Below the pieces are notes generated by a model. That model saw only the letters and a program-made list of their open reading frames with translations, did no database searches and had not been told where the DNA came from. From Aquila chrysaetos chrysaetos (taxonomy: Eukaryota > Chordata > Aves > Accipitriformes > Accipitridae), in the NCBI RefSeq assembly GCF_900496995.4, contig NC_044016.1:23168932-23232931 (forward strand): DNA of 64,000 nucleotides, read 5' to 3'. Position 1 is the stretch's first letter. Each line of letters opens with the position of its first letter. The translations under genes and the position numbers were made by a program. Positions 50,773 to 61,100 of this stretch are shown here, in pieces.

Positions 50773-51250
50773 AGCGCTGCCGGCAGCTCCCCCGCCGCTC
50801 CTCCCTCCCTAGCTACCTCCCTCCCGCCGGTGCGGAGCCGGGAACAGCGCCGCCCCTCCGCGGCTCGGTCGCGCCACCTGTTAGCGCCCTGTCACTTTCG
50901 CTGGGCGTACTACGCTCTCCCCGTGGCCCCTGCGCGCGGTGGCCGCGTTCGAGCGGGAGCCACGGGGAGGCGGCGCTGCCGGCTGGTGCTGCGTTTCGGG
51001 GAGGCGGCTGCAAATCCTGGCACGGTGGAGCGCCGCCTGGGAGGCGGGCAGGGGAGGCGAGAAACAGCCACGCTAACAATAAAGGGGGCTTTCCCCTCTT
51101 TTTTTTTTGGGGGGGGGAGCTCATTGTGGGGTGGGGGAGTTGCGGGGAGAGCCGGGGGGCCGCCCCCCACCCCGGCTGTGTCCCGATGAAGCCCTCGGGT
51201 GGGCAGCCCCCCCCCCCTCCTCCTCCCGAGCACGGCCAGCTGGGAGAGGT
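50773..51250 (-). other. CDC42EP3: Candidate non-coding first exon 1a of CDC42EP3 (5' limit uncertain)
   Basis: The minus strand reads CAGCGCT|GTAAGTCGGG, an excellent 5' splice donor, with the exon ending at 50773. The start site cannot be fixed and the left limit given is only an outer guess. GC boxes lie just inside the intron. Joining to the acceptor at 24743 would give a 26.0-kb intron. Confidence 0.45.
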
Positions 51251-51295
51251 GCTTAAAAGCTGATGATTTTTCGCCCAAACCCTCTTCCCCCTCAC

Positions 51296-51585
51296 CTCCT
51301 CGACGGCCTGATCCGTCAAGGGTGAGGCTCTCAGCCCGCTCTCCGCAGCAGCGCCCGCCCGACTCATTCATTCTGCCTTTCCTCCATTATTTAAGCGTTT
51401 TTAAGGAGCGCTCAGGCTTTCCTGACTCCACGGTCTGCGACTTGCAGGTAAACGGCAAATACTGCGAGAGCTGGCGAGGCGCAGGGGCGTCTCCTCCCGC
51501 CCAGCGGAGGGGCCGGAGCGAGGAGCGGAGCGTCCAGCATCGCCTCCGCGGGACCCGCGGGGGCCAAGAGCCCTGTAATGGCACA
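51296..51585 (-). other. CDC42EP3: Candidate non-coding first exon 1b of CDC42EP3
   Basis: On the minus strand CGAGGAG|GTGAGGGGG is a good 5' splice donor, with the exon ending at 51296. A TATA box at 51616-51608 predicts a start about 25-30 bp further on, near 51585, giving an exon of about 290 bp. It could be an alternative to exon 1a. Confidence 0.35.
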
Positions 51586-51607
51586 TTTAAGGGCACCTGC
51601 CCATCTG

Positions 51608-51616
51608 TTTTATATA
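51608..51616 (-). promoter_or_regulatory. TATA box (TATATAAAA) on the minus strand
   Basis: A near-consensus TATA element at the upstream edge of the CpG island, oriented towards CDC42EP3. CpG-island promoters often lack TATA boxes, so its position is notable. Confidence 0.4.
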
Positions 51617-54600
51617 AGTGAAACTGCCGTGCCCAGAATGGGAAAGGGCTCAAAATAGCTGTTGGCTGATTACTGACTAGGAAGCCCATAAACAGTGACC
51701 TGATGTTAAATTTTTTACAAGTTCCTTGGTTAATCCAGATAGAGACCCCGGTATTGTTTCACTTCTCCCAGTGACATCCTCCCAGACGTTTCTGTTGGCA
51801 GGTACCTGAACTCAACTCTCTGCTCCTGACGGTTTTACCAAAGGGTCATTTTTCAAAATGTTATGTTTGGCACTGCCATACAAGCGCTGCATGTGCATTT
51901 ATTGAAATATTGTGTGGTACATACCTTACCCAGGCTAAGATATTTTTATAAATATTTGTATAATTTTCATTACGTATGGCATTTTTAAGTAAGTGTAAAC
52001 AGTGGATGCATTGCATATAAATGTATACTTAGTTTAAAATATGTTTACATACCCACATCTGGGTGAGAGAATTTTCCCCTTTGTTGTCTTTGCATTGTTA
52101 GCATTGGAGCACTTTAATGCTAAAGCACTTTACCACAGGGCAATTGTATTTTCTTTTCTGTCAATACATGTCCAAATTCAGAGAACATTTTCATTTCAAG
52201 GTGTCGAGACTGTAGTGTTCAGCATGCCCACAGACTGCTGTGCCCTTGCACATAAAGGGTGATGTCTCTGGGCAGGAAACATCAGGTCATACACAGCAGT
52301 TTATACCCCAATCTGCTATCTGAAATAAAACTTACGCAGAAAATACTGCCCTTTTACATTCAATTTCTCATTGCTGAAGAATTTTCAATTCTGTGAAAAT
52401 CCTTTTGGCCATTTGATTTACATAACATGATTTTGAAAAAAAAAACCCAAGCCCTCCACATGTCAGTTTATTAGCTGAGGGTGAAGTTGCTTGCTCCATT
52501 GGAGCAAGGGCTTCATGCAAACAGTCCCTCCCCATGCCCGGCGTGCAGCCCCCCAGCTGGCAGCAGGCACCAACCAAGCAGGTGGTTGGAGGGAATAGCC
52601 CTGCCGCTGCTCAAGGGAACAGGATGGCTCTGTGCCCCAGCCTCCGACGGTACTGAAGGCATGGCCAGAGAATGCAGAGTTCCAGTAATTCTTAATTGCT
52701 GTTGCAGAAGCCAAAGTAAATTTGAGAGCAGCCCAGAGGCTGCTCCCAGTTTATGCAAAAGGACAGTCAGAGAAAACAGCTATTATGAAGTTTGTGTAAG
52801 CAAAAGAAAAAAAGAATTCTGTAATAAATCCTGGCTTCCTTGGATACATTTCCAGCTTCGCAATTATTCAATTATTTATCCTGCATGAATGCACTCCATG
52901 CTACCTTTAATCTACCAACTCTACTCTTGAGACTACTTTCTCATTTAGGAACCTAAATTAAGTGGTTTAAAACTTTTTAAAAGGGACACTTGAGGGATGA
53001 CATTGCTCATACTTCTTTTTAGTTCAGAAAGGACATGTGTGTGGGCATGCGTGTGTGTGGCTTCATAGGTTGAAGCTGAAGAAAATCCACACGACCGGTT
53101 CTGAGGACAAAACAGACAGACACATGGATTCATTTGCTATAATAACAGGCTGGCAACATTTTACAGCAGCACACTCAAAAGCTTGTCCCAGTCATGTCAC
53201 ACATCCCTGCCTCTTCTGAATACTTTCCCTGGTTCTTTTTCAGAGCTGGGTTTCAAACCTCTGTGTGCCACTGTACTGGGCCACAGTTGGTTTAAATCAA
53301 GTTTCTCTCTTGTGCTCTTTCACATCTTGACCTCCTGTGCCTCTGACCTGCAGCACCTGTTCCAGCTTTTCCTCTTCAGTTTTCCCTTTTCTTTATCCCT
53401 TCTGAGTTTTGTGCTTTTTTTCACTGTGGTGAGGAGATGACCTGCTTCTCTTTAGCCCTAAAAGCCTATATGGCCCGAAGCTGCAGCTACGCCATTTCTG
53501 CTGTTGTTGTATCATTGCTGTTACCTTTCCCAATCCCATGTTAGTCATCCCAAGGTTATCAAAGGCAGGCTGCATTCCCCAGTACAAGGAGCACATTCTT
53601 TACACTGCACTGCACCCAAGTGTACTGTCATAGGCCATTATGATACTGGTTTGCTCTCTTATGAAGAAGCAAAGGACATATTAATAGGAAAGTGTTATGT
53701 GTACACATAAATACAGTTAGTGTTTTGAGGCAGTAACGGTTTAAAGAAAAGTTTTAGTTTCTCTGCACAAAAAATGCCAATCCCTTCCCCAGCTTAGCGT
53801 GTTATGGGAAACCCTGGAAGACAGAAGTGTAGCAGCCAGAGGCAGAACCAAAGTTCTTAGGAGAACCTCAATTCTGAATTTCTTCAACTTCTTAGCAGTT
53901 AAAGTGTCAGCATTATTAATAACATGCAGATTTTGAATTGGTCACCAGGAAGGAATGATGGGATCCTCTGCTGTTTTGGTGTCTTTCCACCACATATTTA
54001 TGTGTCTCCTGTCATTTCTAACCTCTCTTGTTAGGAACTAAACCTGGAGTTTAAAGCCTGGTCTTAAGATTCCTAAATGACAGGCATGCTTGAATACTTA
54101 AATACTTGAATACTTACGTCCCTGTGATAGCTAGAGAATGTAAGTATCCGTTTAAGTGCTTTGCTAAATCAGGGACGACTTCTATTTGTCATAATATTGG
54201 TTTTATTTATATATGCCCAACTCAAGTCCGTGGTGCTTTTGTATTTCTTTCAGCTGGAGCTAGATCATGAGTATAGTGAGGATTGTTAAGCAGTCTGTTA
54301 TGCTTTGAAATTGTCTGTTTAAAAGCTGTGCTTTGACAAAGGTTTTATGATCCTTAAAGTACACGTGATTAACATAAGCTCTGGAAGCTAAGAAGTTAAA
54401 GTATTTAATGTAAACACTCTTTATACTACCACCATGAACAAGAAAATGTTACTAAAACCTTTTTCAAAAACTGTCTAATACTATTTTCCAGCGCTCCTGA
54501 AGATTGCATTCTGAAATACTATTGCTAAACAGTGTTTAGCAATACTACATAGGAATAGTCTAAAGATTTGTCTCTTTTTTAATAATTCCCATAAATTACC

Positions 54601-54644
54601 AATGCACACATATCCAAACACACAACATTTCTGATAAGTTACTT
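51617..54644. other. Upstream flanking DNA, no gene recognised
   Basis: AT-rich sequence resumes at once. Frames at 52368-52888 on both strands overlap each other and match nothing known. A short 'gaatactta' repeat is at about 54089-54117. Confidence 0.5.
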
Positions 54645-55160
54645 TATAGAGCAACAGAACTGTAGGGTCAGAAGGAACTTTGGGGTCATCTTCTCCACAT
54701 TGTACCCTGATGCAGGATCAAGCACTTAACTTCTAAAACCTTCCAAAAACTCTGAACCTCTCCATGCTCTTTTCCAGGGAAGATGCAGCCCCTTTAAGGT
54801 TCCCTGAAATGGGCTGCTACATAGTACATACAAAACTCGTCTCCTCAGCCACCTTTCACAGTCCCTCCCAGATCCCTCTGGCACTGTGGGCAAGTTGGGC
54901 AACCACACACCTAGGCTATTCCTACACATGTTCATTTATCCTCTGTTCCTAAAATCATCCACTAATGGAAATTCTACAATCTCCTGAGGCAGCTCCATAG
55001 TCTCATTTTTTCACTATTCGTATTTTTTCTATTTTCCCAACAGATATACAACTTACATCTCTTTTTGCTGCAAATTAGTCTGCTTGCTTCTCTCACTGAG
55101 CCCAGAGAACCGTGAGACCATCTTCTTTATACCAATCCTATTTGGAGGCTGTTATTTTCC
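54645..55160 (-). mobile_element. Ancient CR1 LINE remnant, minus strand, interrupted
   Basis: 'agcaacagaactgtagggtcagaaggaacttt' at about 54650 matches the reverse complement of the 3' end of old amniote CR1. 'ctaatggaaattctacaatctcctgaggcagctccatagtctc' at about 54962 and 'tttgctgcaaattagtctgcttgcttct' at about 55063 continue in order. About 170 bp between 54740 and 54930 does not fit the consensus and may be inserted sequence. Confidence 0.7.
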
Positions 55161-58100
55161 CCAAACTTACAGTGTTTTCTCACTGTTTGCTCTCACCAAG
55201 TTGAAACAATGATCAGGGCTACATAATACAGCTTCTTTTCATGGAAATTATTATGCAGCATTGGAAAGAAAGAACATGATCTGACTGAGGGGAAAATCTC
55301 CTGCAACTTGTTTGCCACAGAGTATTTCTGTAACTGTCACTTTGGGAATTTCTATAAATAAAATCACTATCACTCTTCTGAGAAGTGAGCATTTACTACC
55401 ATTTTTTAAACAATGAAAAAATACAGATCTGTTTTTCATCTAAATTCTTTATATATTTGAAATCACTCAGAGAAGAAAGTCCAAAGAAGTGTGGTTAGGT
55501 TTGACGAAAAGAAGACTCTCAGTGGGATATTTAACAGAATACCTAGAAAACAGTGTTGAAAGACTTACAATATTTGGAACCCATTTTTTTGACTCTTGTT
55601 CCATGACCTCTGATCTCCAGAGGACCTTACTTGGTTTTAACTCATTATCCTCCATGGTGATAACACTTTGGACCCAGGGGAGAAAAGAAGGACTAATTGA
55701 CCTGCAGTTTGAGCAAGGCTTTTGCCCGACCTTGTACATATTAATGATGGATGTTTGACTTTCAAATTTTTTTGGTACTCAAACACTGCACAAGATTTGG
55801 CTTTCCTAGTCTGCCTTTTCTTACTGCATTATGAAATGCCAAGTGGAAGCACACGTGTGTGCGGGCACCAACCTTCCACCCTCTGCCCCAGCCTCAGTCT
55901 TCCCAGGCTGCCCAGTACTGGCTGAGGGAGCGCATGGGGTGAAGTGGTGATCCAGCTGGTGCAAGGAGGTGGTAGTTCACATATCGCCCCAAAGGGCTTT
56001 TCCTTTCTTTTGTCATCTGCTCTCTCTGGGTCCCCTAAGCTCAGAGCACTTTTCTCTGCAGGACTCCCCAGGGAGAAGAGGACAAAAATCCCACAGCGTT
56101 TGGCAGGAGGGGATGCAAACAAGTCTCTAGTGCCAGATGAATGCCACTGTCTATGATCACCAGCAGCTTCAAATATGTCATTAATTACTTCTTAATCAAA
56201 GGACGTTAATGACTGTTTTAAGCTTAGATGGGGAAAAGTAAACCAAAAGTCACTTGAAAGGGTATCGCAGTAACTCATACAAATGTAATAAATGGATATG
56301 GCATAGAATAAATATTACTTTTAGCAATAATTGCTCACTTTACAAAGAAAAAGAAGAGTGAAAGAACAATGAGAGCTCTGCAAAATATTGCCTTGCTTAA
56401 TATGAAAATTTGTGCATCACTATCAGGATTTAGGGACTACTGAAACTGCTGAGTACTCTTCCCTTCCATTAACTACTGTGGGAGTTGAGAGCACCTGGGA
56501 TCTTGAGGAATCGGGCTCTTTGGCGTTTTTAATTTAGTCTGACAGTAACGCTGAATAAAAGTATTCTTGGGGATAGCCCGCAATTATATAGCATGAGCTC
56601 ATTTCTTCATTATAAAATGTGAGCTGAAACCATTCATAACTGCCAGCCAATATTAAAACAGGCAATTCCAGTTTTTCATTGCATGGGAAAAGCACTAGCA
56701 AGCTTTAATGAGTTTCAAAAATAGCTGCCACATCAGAAAATTGTAATATGCTTGTTTTTCTAATGTGAATACCTGTTCAGCAGACATGGCTTAAACAATG
56801 GCATCCAAATAGACCAGGGCATGTAAAATAGCTACGTTTATTTGTCAGCTGCACACCCATTGTTTTCAGTCAGAGCCTGCAGAGCAGCTTCAGCTGTACA
56901 TTCCTGGGAAGTGAATAATATCAGTTGAGATTATGCTACAGTACCACATCTATTACAAGCACATTATAAAGATTGAATATAACCTAATTAGGAAATGCTG
57001 AAGTCGGCTGGGTGTGGATGTGGGCTGGTAAAGGGTCATTTTACATGACCTTCACTTACTGAAAATGAGAGTTCACAGAGGATAAAGCAAAGGTAACTGT
57101 AAATTTCAGTCCGGAATCCAGATATCACATATGCATCTCACATTCCTCATACCCTTGCTGCTAAGCTAAACAATTTCTCCCCAAGTTTCACTTCCATTAA
57201 CTCTTTTGTAAACACTTTGCAAATCTAGCAGGACAAACCAAATTTGGTCACATTCTTATTTTTGATGCAGATGAGAATTAGAGCTCTATTCTGGCTTTCA
57301 GTGCTGGAAGGAAGAGGTTGCAGAGGGAGGCAGACAGAGTTTCTCCCAGGAAGCAGTTCTTCTGCATGCCTTCGGAGAAGGTTGTGTTCCCCCAACATCA
57401 CCTACTACAGAACCCCTTCCCCCCACCACTTGAGAAAAGAGAGCTTAGCAAGCCAGCTGTGTCCTTTGGGTCCTTGCACACTCCTTTGGCTAGGTATTAA
57501 TAAAGCAGCAAAAGATGGCAAATACCTTAGACCACAGTGTCCTACCTGGATGATGAGACAATTCCAGCTGTAATGTAGCTTCAGTTTTTCTTCATTTTTG
57601 GATTTGGATGGGATGTATTTAGAGGATTAGAAGATCTTCTGGGTTTTGGGGTATTTTTACAGATTCCTTAAGGGCTTATCTTCACTGGACAAGTGAAGGG
57701 GCAAGCGATTCCAACAGCTTCATAGGACCTTCCTCTTCTTGTAGATTTGGCTCTTCTGATATCCCTTCTTGTCTGCAAGACAGGGTTGTTTCATTGCTCT
57801 CTGCAGCCTTACCACAGCATCACTGATCAGCATTATGGGATTTCATAGCTATAAAAATCTGTATCAGCTGCCCCTGCGTCTGCACATTGCTGTTAGCCAG
57901 GCATGCTGCTGGCTAACAAGAAGTCACTGACAAAATGCCTTCAAACATTTCTCATGTCTTGCATTTACCTCCTGGTTCCAAAATGAAAGTTGCATTAATG
58001 CCAACAGCTGGAACAGATCAGTGCTCCAAGTTGGATTCATGCCTTACCACTGATTGGAATAGAGGTTGCAGAGAGAAAACTTCAGCATGCCAAGCTGAAA

Positions 58101-61100
58101 GTAGTTTACTATGTTTATGGGACAAAGTCTCATCTGTACAGGTACTCACAAAGGACAGACCAGTTTTCCCACAGCACACCATAGAACGGTGCAATTGAGT
58201 ATGCAGTTAAAACCAGTAAATACAACCTCAGACATCACAGTATGTCCCATAACTGAATACAGTACCAGAATAGATACACTTGAACGTAGCTCTGCTGAGC
58301 TAAAAAATCAACAATTCCAGTTTTCTTTGCCATGAATATATTTTTGAGACCCTATTCCCACCAGAAACAAAGGACTGATTCATATTTTCTTATGTTGGCC
58401 TTCACACATTGTTTAAGTACTATGAAATTGATTCTCAGCTGATTTTACTGTAAGTCAGGAATAACTATTAAGATCAATGGTATGGTGCTGGTGTGAAATT
58501 ACACACAGGCATAACTTAAAGAAATGCACTTCATAGAGACGTGTCTTTACTATGTATTTACTAAGGTATGCACTTTTGCATCTCCTGGTGTTACTATAGG
58601 TCTGCAGCTCCTGTCCTATGCCCCGTAGATTGGGACCATGTCTGCCTCTGCCATAGATTCCATAAACACTAGAGACTTATTCCTTCTCACAAATGTGATT
58701 AGCTATGTCTATCCTCTGCATCAGTATCAACAAAATCCGCATTCAAAATGCAAAATAAAACTACCTATTCCACAGTCCCACAAATATTCTCTAATTCACC
58801 ACTTACACAAGTCACAAACCAAACTTGAAACCACCAAAACCCGCAAGTTTGTAAAGGTCTGACTTTTTTTCTGTTGCCTGGTATCCCCAGAGCAGTTAAG
58901 AGAAGTGAGTTGCTACCTTACTTTTGAAACACTAGTTTTGAACCTGTTCTCTGTGGGCCTCTGGTGCCCACTTCAGAGGGTCTTACGAAAGGTAAATGAG
59001 GAAAGAATGCTCATTGTCAGTAGGTTTGTATCTGCACAGAAAAATTTTTAGGAGTCCGCAGTTTGAGAAAGATGGAAGTAGCTAATCCTGGACATGCAGG
59101 TTCACACCTTTTTCTTACACATGGTAAGGATGTAGCCATTTATTATAGACTGGAAAGTATTGGTGGGAACAAAATATAGGGAAAGCTTAAAAATGGTAAG
59201 CATGATAAAACCTGAAATAAATTTTTTATAGATACCTCCATTTTGTAAGATACTTAGTGCATTTGCAGAAAAATGTCTGGAAACCTAATAATAAATATAA
59301 CTGTTATGTATGTTTTAATTTTCATAATATTCACATCAATTATGGTAATGTTTTTACCAATGCTGTTATATAATTAGATGACCTGACATCTGGCTAAACA
59401 AAGAACACAGTGTATGTGATTAAAACACTGATCAAATTGCATAGGATAATAATATGACAGTGCTGGAAAAATACATTTACTTGTGATAAATAGTGGTGGG
59501 TTTTGACGCAGACAAAAATACTTTTATCTGAAGAATATAACTGTCATTAACTCCTTCTCTCCCTTCCTCACCATCCCACACATACATAAATATGGCATCC
59601 TAAGAGATCATTTGGGAAGCAAGTGGACTAATGTTTTTAAATGTGGGAACAGCCTACAAACTGGCCATTAACTACAGCCAAAAAGTACCCTGCTAGTGTA
59701 ATTAAAGCCTAGAATAAGAAAACTCCCATTTAATTCAGTAGGAATCTTGCCTGCAGTAGCTTAGTCCGGAATCAGGTGCTTATGTTTTGGGGGAATTTTG
59801 ACACTCAGTGAATATTTTAAATCCCATTCTGTTTTAGCCAAATTATCCTTTTTGAGTAACCTCTTAAGCAAACTGGTATGACTGGAATACGTATTTTAAA
59901 GAAGAAAAATGTGTACCAGACATTAATCAACAGTCACTCTGCTGAATGACGTAATTTGTTGTTCTTAAGTAACCACAATACTTATAGGTTTTTATTTGGG
60001 TTCAGGTATGTTTAACGTTGGCTTTTTAAAATGCTGTTTACTATAGGTGTGTTACACTTACACTTATGTCTGTAGAAACTACTGGAATGGAACAAATAGA
60101 GTCAGTTAGAAACATCTGCCAGTTTACTAGAAATACACGAAGTGGTTTTGTTACAAGATTTCCATTACTTGCAGTAGCCAGTGCCCTGAAACCTCTAAGA
60201 ACACCTCTTTCTATTTGGTCTAAATTTTCAGGTTGCTACACAGAGGTATGTGTTAACCCAAACCACATTATGCATTTGAGTTGATATCATCTGCCGATGG
60301 AATTAAAAAAAAAAAAGCCCAAAAGTTTGTCACAAGCCCTCCTGTAAGTGCAGACAATATGGAATCTAAGAAACCTTGCTGGATCTGAGCTAGCACTGTG
60401 TAGAGAGCAGAAAACCACACCACTTTCCAACCATTTGTTTATTCAGCCTGTTTGAATACTTAGAAATTCCATTGCATGCATCTTTATATTTGACTTCTGT
60501 TTGTCCAAGGTGGTAAGAAGTAAACCTGAAAGAAACAGAAAAATGTGAAATTTTGCTTTTAGATATCTATTTTTCCTCCATTTTGATCTGATTTGTAAGA
60601 AGTGGGAGTGTCTTTTTTTCCCCATAAACTTTGAGTTCCTTACAAATATTTCAGGTAGATTTATCAATCTTCAGTTTAATACTGGAGTCACATCAGCTTA
60701 AAGCTAGGATATTAGTGCTCAGCTTTGGATTTCCAGCCATGTGTGGCTGTCTTGCGTTTCTATCCTTGAAGAGATGATTTTTATACTCAGTCTATTCCAT
60801 TGTTAACTGGACTCCTAACTGACATGCAAACCTCAGTTGTATATTTTATGCAGTACAGGCACATGTTTTGGAAAAAAAACCTTGGCACCATGGAAAAATA
60901 TCATGTGATCACTCTCTCATGACATGTCCAACTACAAAAAAACTACGTTAAAAGTGCATAATTGGAAAAAAAAAAATATGCCAGAACAGATTACAATAAA
61001 TTCCCTAGTGGATTCCATCAAGAAAGGAAGGAGTCTTACTCAGTGTTTACTCATAGTCAACCAGTTCCTGAAGTCCTGAACAAAGAATTACTCAGGCTCT

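Larger units (their letters stand above)
50150..51560. promoter_or_regulatory. CDC42EP3: CpG island, probable CDC42EP3 promoter
   Basis: CpG and GC density rise sharply over about 1.4 kb compared with AT-rich flanks. The island contains GC boxes (50700-50720), several G/C homopolymer runs, and two minus-strand splice donors. It lies 26 kb upstream of the CDC42EP3 coding exon on the correct side, and no other gene start is visible nearby. CDC42EP3 is known to have non-coding first exons far from its coding exon. Long frames on both strands inside it are explained by the lack of stop codons in GC-rich DNA. Confidence 0.85.

Noticed and set aside
50474..51621. Several frames of 90-235 codons on both strands as coding genes
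   Set aside because: All sit in the CpG island, where stop codons are rare. Their products are Pro/Arg/Gly-rich low-complexity sequence and the frames overlap each other.
52368..52888. Overlapping frames of 69-135 codons on both strands
   Set aside because: Mutually overlapping on opposite strands, with no similarity to known families.
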